This document shows, one piece after another, positions 17,082 through 25,897 of a DNA stretch of 64,000 nucleotides. The position numbers were made by a program, and so were the translations under genes. The first letter of the stretch is position 1, and each line of letters opens with the position of its first letter. This stretch comes from CALODP01 sp942492055 (GTDB lineage Bacteria > Bacteroidota > Ignavibacteria > Ignavibacteriales > Melioribacteraceae): positions 124,001-188,000 of the forward strand of contig CALODP010000001.1 of assembly GCA_942492055.1 (NCBI GenBank), in the 5' to 3' direction. Below the pieces are notes generated by a model. That model was not told the origin of the DNA. It made no database searches and was given only the letters and a program-made list of their open reading frames with translations.

Positions 17082-17828
17082 GAGGCAGCTTAATCCACCG
17101 TCAACCTTTTCGAACTCACTCATCTCCAGTTCAATGGTTCGGTATCCCGCCTTCTCGATTCTCTTTTTGCTCTTCGGATATCCTTTCGGTATGATGACCT
17201 TATCGTTTACCCAAATACAATTAGCGGAATAAGCTTCGTCCGGATCGACTATTATTTTGTTGAACTTTTCGAATTCGTCTCGCTCAATAAACTCACCGGA
17301 AATAAGAAGATTGTTCTTTTCCAGGTAGGCCATGCCGGTCTTTAAGTGCAACATCTCATTCAGCTCAATGGTTGAGCCGGTCATTCCATATTTATTTAAT
17401 ATATTTATCAGTTGCTCTGCCCCGTTGGCATTGGTTCTCTCGGAAAGTCCGATATAGAAATGTTTCCCTACCATCATAACGTCCCCTGGTTCAAGAGTAC
17501 CGGGATCTTTAATCTCTTCTATCTTATCATAATAATTTCTCAACAGATCTTTTACCGAAGAGATTTCCCCCTTGCGTGACAATGCGCCGGGATTTGAGAC
17601 GATAGCACATTTATCTGTAAGGAGAGCGGTATCTTCAACAAAGGTAGAATCGGGGTAATCTTCGTCTGCGGGAAGATTTATCACTTCAAGGCCGCACTCC
17701 TCAAGAGCAGCAACATATTTCGAATGTTGCCTGAGTGCTTTTTCGTAGTTCGGTATGCCGAGGTCGGCGGTTGTAATACCTTTAATAATATTTGCGCATG
17801 GCTTTCGCACAATTGCTCTTGTAAACAT
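17067..17828 (-). CDS. Dimethylarginine dimethylaminohydrolase (DDAH)-like amidinotransferase-fold hydrolase
   Basis: A 253-aa protein of the usual DDAH length. Marks of the fold include DSTFVEDTALL (about 60-70, the substrate-binding FVED block), LEPGDVMMVGKHFYIGLSERTN (about 113-134, with G-S-R/T loop) and the C-terminal GGLSCLSFRF with nucleophile Cys248. His in LHLKTG (about 159) is the expected general acid. It hydrolyses methylarginines or related guanidines to citrulline plus an amine; arginine deiminase activity is less likely at this length. No arginine pathway genes lie nearby. The last 15 bp overlap the cyclase gene tail to tail. Confidence 0.88.
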   Translation of the reverse strand: MFTRAIVRKPCANIIKGITTADLGIPNYEKALRQHSKYVAALEECGLEVINLPADEDYPDSTFVEDTALLTDKCAIVSNPGALSRKGEISSVKDLLRNYYDKIEEIKDPGTLEPGDVMMVGKHFYIGLSERTNANGAEQLINILNKYGMTGSTIELNEMLHLKTGMAYLEKNNLLISGEFIERDEFEKFNKIIVDPDEAYSANCIWVNDKVIIPKGYPKSKKRIEKAGYRTIELEMSEFEKVDGGLSCLSFRF

Positions 17829-18009
17829 ATCTTCATCCTAAATTGGATTCATTGAGCTAAAGATAATCAAGATACCTTAGTCATCCAATGTGATTCTCAA
17901 CAATGGCCAAAATTAAATTGTGATAAACAACATATATTTTTTTGCGATTATAGAATTAAAGTATTATTTAGCCTCCTGAATTTTCCAATAAATAAACGTG
18001 TGTGATTAT

Positions 18010-20076
18010 ATGAAACAATCTTTACAAATTGCCGCCATGTTCCTACTCATGGTGCTCTTAACCTCCTGTTTTGACGAACCGGGCGACTTTGTTACTCCGG
18101 TAGTTGATGTAGAACTAAACGTTCCGATCGCTAATCGCTCTTATACATTGGAAGAAGCGATTGAAGACGAAGATGATGTATTGTATTACAGCGATCCGTC
18201 TGACCCGAATACTTTGGGAATGCTATATTACTCCACTATCGATACAATAGAAACAATTATGCTAGACGATGGTTTTGAGTTATCAGGCTTCCAGACCAGT
18301 ATTTCGGAGAAAATCGGATCTGTAAACATCAATGATGTTGCTCCGGTTAGAAAAGGCTTGCGAGTAAACGAATGGACTTCTCTTCCTATTGATACTATTA
18401 TGATATTTCCGGAGAATGAATCGGGAATAACAGTTGGCTTCCCTGCTATAAGTGAATTCGAATATGTAAAGATAAAGAGTGGTACTCTTGTTCTTAGAAT
18501 CGTAAACAAACTTCCCGTTAAAACGGAAATGAAAGATTTCCAAATCAAGAACAATAGTAACAATAGTATTATTGCCGAGAACGAACCCGGCAAAAGATAT
18601 ATGATTGATCCTAAGGATAGTCTTGAAACAACTATACCTCTACGAAATGTAGTTATTGAAAACGATTTCGGATTATCAGGAACACTATACACCCCGGGAA
18701 GTGATCTTCAGATAGTTAAGATACCGGATGGAGTTTCCGTAGAGTATGTCGGGATACTAAAAGATCTTGTTATTGACGAAGCTTATGCTCCTTTACCTCC
18801 TCAGGATCCTTTCTCTACTGAAGAATACGTAGTAATGGATGATTCTTCTTACATAAACTTTGCGGATCTAAGCAAAGGCTCATTGGACATTTCATTTGAT
18901 AGTCACTTGGATGTAGCTCTGAATCTTTCCTTTGAGATAGAAAATCTTTTGGAAAACGGAACTACTCCTTTCAGAAGAATAATAAAGCTAGAGAGAAATG
19001 AAAGAGCTAAAAAGCTGAATATTGCCTCTTTAGCAGGGTGGAAATTAAACTCCGCTACTCCCGGAGCTCTCGACAACAAAGCGAAATACAATTTTACCGT
19101 AACAACAGAGAATACCGATGAAGCAAGAAAGATAAACGTTAACGATTATGTATCGGTAGATATTAACCTTAGCGATTTGGAAATAGCCAAGGTAAAAGGA
19201 AAGCTTAAGCCTACCACAGTTGATTTCGATGAGAGAGGCTTTGATATGGATCTCGGTGAAATAAATGACAAGCTGAACTTTTCCGGTTTGAAGATGGCCG
19301 ATCCGATAGCAACTTTGGAATTATTCTCCTCCCCCAATCTTGATTTGGTTCTCAATACCGACTTAACTGCTTCGAACAGTTCTCAGACAAATTCGATTCC
19401 GGTTAAGAATGTTGTTATCAAAGGGAATCAGAAGAACTCAATTGATTTGAGAGAATTCGGATTGAAGAATTTGATAAATGGCTTTACAGGCAACCTTCCT
19501 TCTAATTTCAGCATTGCCGGTGACGTAGTTGTAAATCCGGAATACGCCGAAGGAGAAGTATCTACAGCCGATTCGATATACGGAAGAGTATTGTTGGAGT
19601 TCCCTCTTCAAGTAGGAATATCAGGTGGAGAGATAACAGATACAATCGATCTCGAGTGGGGAGATTTCGATAAAGATGAGTTGGACAATGTTAATTTCGG
19701 CGAATTGTATTTGACAATAAACAACAAAGTAGCCGCTGCTCTGGAAGTAACGGCAGAAGTAGTTGACAGCTTCGGAACTCATTTGACATATATTCCGGCT
19801 GAATACAACGCGGATAAAACGATTCATGTTCTCGCTCCGGAAATAGATGATAACGGAAATGTTGTAACGGGCGCAAGAACAGAACAAGTAATCCGAATGG
19901 AAGGTACGGATGTTCAGCTACTTACCAAAGGGGCAAAAATAATAGCTAAGATCAAATTCGGTACATCGAACGAAGCTAACCTGACCCCGGCCAAATTCAG
20001 AATAACCGATTCTATTGAATTCTATGTCGGCGCTAAGATGAGCTATAAAACTGATTTTGAAGACGAGGAGAACTAA
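18010..20076 (+). CDS. Large beta-rich lipoprotein of unknown function
   Basis: The start is taken as ATG 18010, giving MKQSLQIAAMFLLMVLLTSC, a lipobox with Cys20 (a GTG three codons earlier at 17998 is possible). Of 688 aa, the mature part is a series of beta-sandwich-like stretches rich in Ile/Val and Asp/Asn, with repeated 'ID..L..ISGDV' style strands (TADSIYGRVLLEFPLQVGISG near 520-540). No catalytic motif is recognised. It precedes the outer-membrane protein gene by one base, so the two are co-translated. It probably sits at the outer membrane, working with its partner. Confidence 0.75.
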   Translation: MKQSLQIAAMFLLMVLLTSCFDEPGDFVTPVVDVELNVPIANRSYTLEEAIEDEDDVLYYSDPSDPNTLGMLYYSTIDTIETIMLDDGFELSGFQTSISEKIGSVNINDVAPVRKGLRVNEWTSLPIDTIMIFPENESGITVGFPAISEFEYVKIKSGTLVLRIVNKLPVKTEMKDFQIKNNSNNSIIAENEPGKRYMIDPKDSLETTIPLRNVVIENDFGLSGTLYTPGSDLQIVKIPDGVSVEYVGILKDLVIDEAYAPLPPQDPFSTEEYVVMDDSSYINFADLSKGSLDISFDSHLDVALNLSFEIENLLENGTTPFRRIIKLERNERAKKLNIASLAGWKLNSATPGALDNKAKYNFTVTTENTDEARKINVNDYVSVDINLSDLEIAKVKGKLKPTTVDFDERGFDMDLGEINDKLNFSGLKMADPIATLELFSSPNLDLVLNTDLTASNSSQTNSIPVKNVVIKGNQKNSIDLREFGLKNLINGFTGNLPSNFSIAGDVVVNPEYAEGEVSTADSIYGRVLLEFPLQVGISGGEITDTIDLEWGDFDKDELDNVNFGELYLTINNKVAAALEVTAEVVDSFGTHLTYIPAEYNADKTIHVLAPEIDDNGNVVTGARTEQVIRMEGTDVQLLTKGAKIIAKIKFGTSNEANLTPAKFRITDSIEFYVGAKMSYKTDFEDEEN

Positions 20077-20077
20077 G

Positions 20078-21499
20078 ATGAAAAAACTATTATTACTTAT
20101 CTGCTTTTCATTATCTTCGATCGCCTTCGCTCAGATGGGATCGGATAATTTCAATACCGCCCAGACAGTAGGTTTGGCGGGTACTTTCACCTCTAACGTG
20201 AGAGGCTTGAGTGCGATAAATATTAATCCCGCGAATACATTATTGGAAAAAGGGAAAACGGAATTCAACTTTGTTCTCCCTCTTCCGACAATAACCGCTA
20301 CGGTAAGAAATGGATTCTTGAATATAAATGAGTATACGAAATATTTTACCGGCGAAGATGGGAATTCATCAGTCGGTAAATATTTGGATGATGTAGCAAA
20401 GCAGGATCTCTCCGAATTATATAAGGAGGGGAACACTATTAGAACAGGCGCATCAATCAATTATCTATCCGTTTTGGTAACCGCCGGTAAGAAAATCGGA
20501 ACATTCGGGTTTGCCATTAGTGATAATATAGCTGCACGAGCTAACCTCCCTAAAAGTTTGACAGACCTATTCCTATATGGAAATAAAGTCGGAGAGACAT
20601 ACGATCTGAATGACATGAAGTTCGAATCATGGCATTTGAGAAACTACACTTTCTCCTACGCTAGGAATTTCGAAAAGCCATTCAAAGGCTTCTTGAAGAA
20701 TTTGAGAGCAGGGGTTTCTTTCAAAATAGTGACCGGTTTCTTCTACACAAAACTGAATCATATTAACACCACAGTTTCTACGCTTGAGGATAGAAGATTC
20801 CAATTCAACAACAACTACGAATTTAGTGTTTTCACTTCGGAGGATTTCGGTGTAAAGCATGAATTCGAAGATGATAATGTAAGTGACGAATCGAGTATTT
20901 CCCCATTCCCGAAAGGGGCAGGTAGCGGTGTTGGTTTTGATCTCGGATTAGCGGCTGAAGTAACCGATTATCTTACTGTTGGTTTTGCTCTAACCGATAT
21001 GGGTAGTATCACATGGGACAAAAAGGCAGTTAAATATACAGGTGGCGGAGAATACATTCTCGATGATATTACCGAAGAAGATAATATGGATTCTCTTCAG
21101 ACGGTATTTGAAGAGAACGGCGAATACAGAGGAAGCTTTACCAGTAACTTACCAACTGCTTTACGTTTGGGTGTCTCCATGAGAATGGATAAGTATTTCA
21201 AAGGAATGGCTCCGATGACTATAGCAATGGACTACAACCAAGGCTTCAACGATCGCCCGGGGAACTCAACAAAGGCAAGATTTTCTTTAGGTTGTGAGTT
21301 CTTACCAATAGACTGGTTGCCGTTGCGTTCCGGCTTTTCTTTCGGTGGAGAGTACGGATTTAACTGGTCATTCGGTCTGGGATTCATCATCAACAATAAC
21401 TTCGAACTCGATATGGCAACATATAACATTGTTGATTTCATGGCTCCGAATAGAGCGGAAGGTCTCGGATTTGCTTTCAGTTCAAAATTCATGTTGTAA
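20078..21499 (+). CDS. Outer-membrane beta-barrel protein (DUF5723/PorV-FadL-like)
   Basis: GAGGAG precedes the ATG at 20078, and the product begins MKKLLLLICFSLSSIAFAQ (signal peptide). The 473-aa protein then reads NTAQTVGLAGTFTSNVRGLSAININPA, the start typical of FadL/PorV-like barrels in which the chain passes through the barrel and an 'N-P-A' turn follows. Long amphipathic strands (SINYLSVLVTAGKKIGTFGFAIS; LELDMATYN-type repeats) continue to the final FAFSSKFML, ending in an aromatic-bounded strand. DUF5723 is my best family name, moderately sure. Related barrels (PorV) shuttle sorting-domain proteins in type IX secretion, but no such role can be shown here. Confidence 0.7.
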   Translation: MKKLLLLICFSLSSIAFAQMGSDNFNTAQTVGLAGTFTSNVRGLSAININPANTLLEKGKTEFNFVLPLPTITATVRNGFLNINEYTKYFTGEDGNSSVGKYLDDVAKQDLSELYKEGNTIRTGASINYLSVLVTAGKKIGTFGFAISDNIAARANLPKSLTDLFLYGNKVGETYDLNDMKFESWHLRNYTFSYARNFEKPFKGFLKNLRAGVSFKIVTGFFYTKLNHINTTVSTLEDRRFQFNNNYEFSVFTSEDFGVKHEFEDDNVSDESSISPFPKGAGSGVGFDLGLAAEVTDYLTVGFALTDMGSITWDKKAVKYTGGGEYILDDITEEDNMDSLQTVFEENGEYRGSFTSNLPTALRLGVSMRMDKYFKGMAPMTIAMDYNQGFNDRPGNSTKARFSLGCEFLPIDWLPLRSGFSFGGEYGFNWSFGLGFIINNNFELDMATYNIVDFMAPNRAEGLGFAFSSKFML

Positions 21500-21504
21500 G
21501 TTTC

Positions 21505-21529
21505 GGCCCGGGGTTCCGGGCCTTTTTTT
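21505..21529. terminator. Strong intrinsic terminator
   Basis: GGCCCGG/CCGGGCC (21505-21511 with 21516-21522), 4-nt loop, seven T. It ends the lipoprotein-barrel operon, and the convergent peptidase gene ends inside its T tract. Confidence 0.9.
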
Positions 21530-22817
21530 ATTTATCCAACCAAGCTTCAAACTTCTCAGTAACACTACTTCCTTCCGATTCCTTCAGCAGCGTCAGCAAG
21601 TCAGAGGTTTTGTTTATCTTCCGCATGCTTACTTCTTTTAACAATCGAAGAAATTGTTCTTTGCCTATCTCCTTTTCGAGACGCAATAGTAGCGCGCATC
21701 CTTTATTATAGAGTACCGAATAAGCATCGGGATCGTTCCTGTCTATTCCGCGAACCGGAGGCAACTTATCAACTCCCTTTTCTTTTTTCGAAAGCCTTTT
21801 CTCAAACTCTTCCTCGCCATAAATATTTCTCACAATCATCATTGCGCTGCACTCAGCGAATGATTCGTTTAGCCAATCTTCCCACGTATTTGTAGGAGCA
21901 TTCATCCACCATAAATGACTTAGCTCATGTGCAAAATATCTTGCGTACCCAGATTGATATGCTCTGTAATCCTCATCCGAAATGTTACTCAAAACTATAA
22001 TCCCCTTTCTGGCATAGCCTCCCCCTCTCTTTCTGGGGACAAAGAGAATCGACGCGTTCTTATCTCCCTCTCCGAACCAACTGTTGAATTGACGAAGAAT
22101 ATCATTACCTCTTTTCCCAATTGTTTCCATTGTAGAAACTGATAAGGGTATTGTAGTATTTACTATTGTCGAGTAATCGGTGTTTTCAATTCTTTTTTCC
22201 TCAAAGTCTTTTGAGGCAGTAATAACAATATCATTCGCGTCATATAGGCTTTTCATCTTCCATTTATTTTGCTCCGACTTGGATACCGCTCCATTTCCCA
22301 CGAGTTTATATTCTTCAGGTAACTCGATTATTGTCTCATGCCTGATGCTTTTCAACTCGGGCATGTAGGGAAACCACGGTGAATAGAGCCCTAACTCAAT
22401 CCACTCCTTCGTAACTCTGTTAGTTCTCCAAGGCTCAGTAATTCCAATTGTTCCGCCATATTTAATATTGATTCGAGCTCTCTCCCCTTTGCGTAACTTA
22501 CCATTTAGTTTAATTACAAGATTGCCGGCTTCGGGAGTATATCTTAGTCTCGGAGTGGAGGTGGTATCGAAATAGAACTCCTTCATGTCAGAGCATTCAA
22601 CTGATTCGATATTCATATTCTTGTGCAAAAGAAATGGAAGAGAGTCGGTTTCAGTCAATTGGTTAACATAAGTAATATCCGAACTTACAACTATGGATTG
22701 CTGATCGGGAATTATTGTCAGATAATTATTGTATTCCGTTATTTCATGTTGTGGATTAGGTAGATTGCATGATATGAGAGATAGCAAGAAGATAGATGCC
22801 AATATAGCTTTGCGCAT
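21528..22817 (-). CDS. M1-like zinc peptidase lipoprotein
   Basis: A 429-aa protein starting MRKAILASIFLLSLISC (lipobox, Cys17) with GGAG upstream. A beta-rich N-terminal domain (about 25-205) resembles the M1 saddle domain. The catalytic block is HELSHLWW (His297, Glu298, His301), and WLNESFAE with Glu318 supplies the third ligand. The gap between HExxH and this Glu is 16 residues, two fewer than the usual 18. The GAMEN exopeptidase motif is replaced by GGGYARKGIIVLS, so aminopeptidase activity is doubtful and an endopeptidase or a different N-terminus preference is possible. It acts at the periplasmic or outer-membrane side. Confidence 0.85.
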   Translation of the reverse strand: MRKAILASIFLLSLISCNLPNPQHEITEYNNYLTIIPDQQSIVVSSDITYVNQLTETDSLPFLLHKNMNIESVECSDMKEFYFDTTSTPRLRYTPEAGNLVIKLNGKLRKGERARINIKYGGTIGITEPWRTNRVTKEWIELGLYSPWFPYMPELKSIRHETIIELPEEYKLVGNGAVSKSEQNKWKMKSLYDANDIVITASKDFEEKRIENTDYSTIVNTTIPLSVSTMETIGKRGNDILRQFNSWFGEGDKNASILFVPRKRGGGYARKGIIVLSNISDEDYRAYQSGYARYFAHELSHLWWMNAPTNTWEDWLNESFAECSAMMIVRNIYGEEEFEKRLSKKEKGVDKLPPVRGIDRNDPDAYSVLYNKGCALLLRLEKEIGKEQFLRLLKEVSMRKINKTSDLLTLLKESEGSSVTEKFEAWLDK

Positions 22818-22883
22818 AAAGTATTCTCCTTTTTTTTGAACGTCCTTAGATTAGACCGCCCCAGAGGTAAAAACGTTGTATTC

Positions 22884-23534
22884 CTAATTACTCGGGAGAG
22901 TAAATTTCATATATTTTATTGTTCGTTCGTTTTCGATATAGTACTTTTCATAAGTAGTTTGAATCTGTTTCGCTTCGTGTAACTCTTCCGTAGAATAGAG
23001 ATCGGGATCATTCTCTATTATTGTGGCCTCCATCTCAGATAGTACTTTTACAGAATACTCGTATAATCCGTCGTCATCGGTCTTAAAGATAATAATTCCG
23101 TTTTCAACCATGACTTGTTTGTAGATATTAAGAAAGAAGTCAGATACAAGTCGTCTCTTTTCACATCTGCGTCTGACATGTGGTTCGGGGAAAGGGATGT
23201 ATATTTCGCTGATTTTTTCTTCCTTTAAGATTTCCGGCAATCTTTCGGCTCGTGTTGCAAGGAACGCTGCGTTCGAGATTTCTTCGTCAAGAGAAAGTTT
23301 TGCGCCGACCCAAAGACGCGCCGGGCGAAGATCCAAACCTATGAAATTCTTATCGGGAAAGTGCTTGGCAAGATTCACCGTATAATCTCCGTGCCCACAT
23401 CCGACTTCCAGAACAACCGGATTATCATTACCGAAATACTCCCGTATCGGTTTATCCAAAGGCGCATCTTCAAATTCAAATACATTCGGGAATGTTTTTA
23501 CTTCAGCCAGTTTAATATGTTTCTTTCTTGCCAT
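22884..23534 (-). CDS. Second, divergent tRNA (guanine-N7-)-methyltransferase-like protein
   Basis: A 216-aa paralogue of the protein at 7989-8675, sharing the opening MARKKHIKLAEVKTFPNVFE, SAM motif LEVGCGHGDYTVNLA and the order of later blocks. In the signature loop the canonical FPDP-W/Y is FPEPHVRRRCEKRRL: Asp is replaced by Glu and the aromatic by His. In TrmB this loop carries a catalytic Asp, so substrate or activity may differ. The spacing and the C-terminal YEKYYIENERTIKYMKF are conserved. It stands between two secreted-protein genes and appears monocistronic. I would not assume it makes m7G46. Confidence 0.85.
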   Translation of the reverse strand: MARKKHIKLAEVKTFPNVFEFEDAPLDKPIREYFGNDNPVVLEVGCGHGDYTVNLAKHFPDKNFIGLDLRPARLWVGAKLSLDEEISNAAFLATRAERLPEILKEEKISEIYIPFPEPHVRRRCEKRRLVSDFFLNIYKQVMVENGIIIFKTDDDGLYEYSVKVLSEMEATIIENDPDLYSTEELHEAKQIQTTYEKYYIENERTIKYMKFTLPSN

Positions 23535-23603
23535 GTGCCGGTAGAATTATTATCAAAGCCGTAAAAATAAGTAAACCCGCAGAAATAATGACATTAATTA
23601 TTA

Positions 23604-24656
23604 TTACTCTCCGAATAACGCGTCGATCAATTTATTAATAAGATTCTCTTCGGCTTCTTTCCACTTGATGAATTTCTTTCTCGATACTATTCCCAGTGGC
23701 CCTTCGTAGATTCCGCCGTATGTTGTTCCGTCATAAACCCTCACTGCTATAACATTCTCCTCGCCGTACTTAAGCACATTAGGTGAAATGTAATACGCGC
23801 GAAGCTTCTGATGAAACTCGTGCGCTACCCATATCTTTGAGTAATCTTCTTCTATCTTTCCGGTACTTCCAACAAGTTGGCCATTAATATATGTTTCATC
23901 GAGATCGTCAATCTTACCTACTAGCAGGATAAGTCGTTTCTCTTTATAATCCTTCGGAATAAATACTTTTGTTCTGTACCAGGCAATCCCGTCGTAATCC
24001 TTGTATCCTTGATAGTCCCAGAGGGTTGGCACTTTAAGCTCCTCCCAAGTGCTATCATCAAATGAAACCGCCTTCCATTCTTCCGGCTTATCTCCGGTTT
24101 GGAATTTCCATTTCGACGCTAACTTTATATCGGGAACCAATTCATCCTTTTCCACATAAATGCCATTTCTTCCCCGCACTATTCCGCCGGTTCCGGAATG
24201 ATCATAGACGCGGATAGCCAAAACATTTTCCCCACCAAAATTAACTATTTCATTTGGTATCATGTATTTCCTATCGCTATGCGCATTAGTATAATATTTC
24301 GGAGGAAATCCTCCCGAATAGCCTACTAATTCACCATTTAGGAATGTTTCGTCAACATCATCAATCCAACCCAGATGAAGGATAACAGATCTGTTTCGAA
24401 ATTCTTCATCAACATTAAATTTGATCCTATACCATGCATATCCGTCGTACCCAGGAAAACCCTGGTCTTCCCAACTGGAAGGCACGTTTATCTCTTCCCA
24501 ATAAGTATCATCAAAGTCAATTCGGCTTCTGGTAGAATCGTCTCCTATTTCGAATTTCCAATTGGTATTGAGATCAACAATTTTTCTGTATTCTTTCCCG
24601 AATATCACTACGGAAGAAAATGTAATTAGCACACACAGTATATATCTGAGTTTCAT
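23604..24656 (-). CDS. Secreted protein with two tandem GH2-type sugar-binding (jelly-roll) domains, no catalytic domain
   Basis: AGGAAAA precedes the ATG at 24656, giving MKLRYILCVLITFSSVVIFG as signal peptide. Residues about 30-175 and 180-330 are two copies of the same domain: each has W-F-(I/Q)GD at its start, FDD(T/S)-WEE-VP--W--QG--YDG-AWYR, a DD-DETF/YING-LVG turn, and NVLKYGEENV(I)AVRVYD. This is the N-terminal sugar-binding domain of family 2 glycoside hydrolases. The (beta/alpha)8 catalytic barrel is absent, so it is probably a carbohydrate-binding or scaffold protein in the periplasm or on the surface, not a beta-galactosidase. It forms an operon with the small secreted gene, 10 bp away. 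Confidence 0.82.
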   Translation of the reverse strand: MKLRYILCVLITFSSVVIFGKEYRKIVDLNTNWKFEIGDDSTRSRIDFDDTYWEEINVPSSWEDQGFPGYDGYAWYRIKFNVDEEFRNRSVILHLGWIDDVDETFLNGELVGYSGGFPPKYYTNAHSDRKYMIPNEIVNFGGENVLAIRVYDHSGTGGIVRGRNGIYVEKDELVPDIKLASKWKFQTGDKPEEWKAVSFDDSTWEELKVPTLWDYQGYKDYDGIAWYRTKVFIPKDYKEKRLILLVGKIDDLDETYINGQLVGSTGKIEEDYSKIWVAHEFHQKLRAYYISPNVLKYGEENVIAVRVYDGTTYGGIYEGPLGIVSRKKFIKWKEAEENLINKLIDALFGE

Positions 24657-24666
24657 TTTGATTTTC

Positions 24667-25071
24667 CTAATTGTTTTCGCCGGCAATTAATTTTATATCC
24701 GTTACGTTGTTATTCAGCACATCGAACAACTTTTCGATATTGTGGTATTCCGCTTTTAAGGCGCTTTCTATTTTTCGCTTATTATTTAGAAACGCGTAAA
24801 CATTTTTAGCGTTTCTTTTTAGTCTCTCATCTTTTGTATTGGCAATCAGAGTTAATAATTCATTCTTTATTTCCACAAAGCAAAAATCTTTATCATAAAT
24901 GCTGTTCATTACTATCTGGAAAAGAGTGTTTTCGACTAATTCCTTTTTCTGACTTTTCAAAGCGGTTATATACCCGTTTTTTGTTGCCTCCGAACTTTGC
25001 GCCAATATATAATTGCCGACTCCATTTCCTACTAATAAAACAAACGATAAGACTACAATAAACTTTTTCAT
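24667..25071 (-). CDS. Small secreted helical (HEAT-like) protein
   Basis: A 134-aa protein with a signal peptide (MKKFIVVLSFVLLVGNGVGNYILAQ). The mature 110 residues are predicted helical, with paired amphipathic helices (IKNELLTLIANTKDERLKRNAKNVYAFL) in the style of a HEAT repeat. No known family is recognised. It is the first gene of a two-gene unit with the GH2-domain protein. A direct repeat that could be a response-regulator site lies about 90 bp upstream, and the two-component genes are next upstream on the same strand. Confidence 0.65.
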   Translation of the reverse strand: MKKFIVVLSFVLLVGNGVGNYILAQSSEATKNGYITALKSQKKELVENTLFQIVMNSIYDKDFCFVEIKNELLTLIANTKDERLKRNAKNVYAFLNNKRKIESALKAEYHNIEKLFDVLNNNVTDIKLIAGENN

Positions 25072-25148
25072 TTCAATCTCCCTAATGATTATTAATTATT
25101 GTTTCCGATTCAAATTTGCCAATAAGAAATATCACGGTGGTCATATCG

Positions 25149-25178
25149 ATTTCATGAAATGTCATCGAATGTCATGAA
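25149..25178. promoter_or_regulatory. Candidate response-regulator operator (PHO-box-like direct repeat)
   Basis: Two 10-bp direct repeats, ATGTCATCGA (25159-25168) and ATGTCATGAA (25169-25178), follow a perfect 12-bp palindrome (25149-25160). TGTCAT repeated once per helical turn is the pattern bound by PhoB/OmpR-type regulators. It lies in the 113-bp gap between the regulator gene and the small secreted gene. Confidence 0.4.
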
Positions 25179-25184
25179 GTAGTT

Positions 25185-25874
25185 TTATTGCACCAATTTA
25201 TACCCGACTTTGTGAACTGTTAGGATAATCGTCGGATGAGCGTGGTTCTCTTCTATTTTTTGTCTGAGCTTCAGAATAAAATTATCAATCGTTCTCGGAG
25301 TAATGATCTCATCCTCTCCCCAAACATTGTTTAATAATTCTTCTCTACTTACGATTTTGTTTTTGTTTTCATAAAGATATTTCAAAACCGAAAACTCTCT
25401 ATGAGTCATCTGCAGCATTTCTCCGTTTGAATAGGCTGTATAAGCAGGGAAATCGACTACTATCTTTCCAATCTCTACTCCCTGACTTTCTGTTTTACCT
25501 GAGCTTGTCTCTCCGGTTCTGCGCAACACGGATTTTATGCGAGCTAGTAGTTCTCTCAAACCAAAGGGCTTTGTGATATAATCATCAGCACCAAGTTCAA
25601 GTCCAAGAACTTTGTCTATCTCTTCCCCTTTTGCGGTAAGCATTATTATTGGAGTACCACTCCCCTTTTCTCTGGCTTTTTTGCAAACATCAAATCCATT
25701 GATCTTGGGCAACATCACATCCAATAAAACCAGATCGAAACAATTCGTAAGAATTTTTTCTAGTCCAACTTCCCCGTCTTCCGATGTTTCGACTTCATAG
25801 CCTTCGAAGATTAAATTTTTCTCAAGACCCAGCCTCATTTGAGGTTCGTCTTCAACCAATAGTATTCTAGCCAT
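25185..25874 (-). CDS. OmpR/PhoB-type response regulator
   Basis: A 229-aa protein. The receiver domain (1-120) has acidic pocket residues near 8-10, phospho-acceptor Asp52 in LVLLDVMLP, the conserved MLTAKG Lys and an ADDYITKPF signature. A winged helix follows (about 130-229): MTHREFSVLKYLYENKNKIVSREELLNNVWG and the recognition helix RTIDNFILKLRQKIE. It is phosphorylated by the histidine kinase encoded 23 bp upstream on the same strand, and should bind direct repeats in DNA. The downstream secreted gene pair is a plausible target. Confidence 0.92.
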   Translation of the reverse strand: MARILLVEDEPQMRLGLEKNLIFEGYEVETSEDGEVGLEKILTNCFDLVLLDVMLPKINGFDVCKKAREKGSGTPIIMLTAKGEEIDKVLGLELGADDYITKPFGLRELLARIKSVLRRTGETSSGKTESQGVEIGKIVVDFPAYTAYSNGEMLQMTHREFSVLKYLYENKNKIVSREELLNNVWGEDEIITPRTIDNFILKLRQKIEENHAHPTIILTVHKVGYKLVQ

Positions 25875-25897
25875 ATTCCGTAATCTTTTGTTTTTAT

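Noticed and set aside
23604..24656. Beta-galactosidase
   Set aside because: Only the sugar-binding domains are present; the catalytic barrel and its Glu residues are absent.
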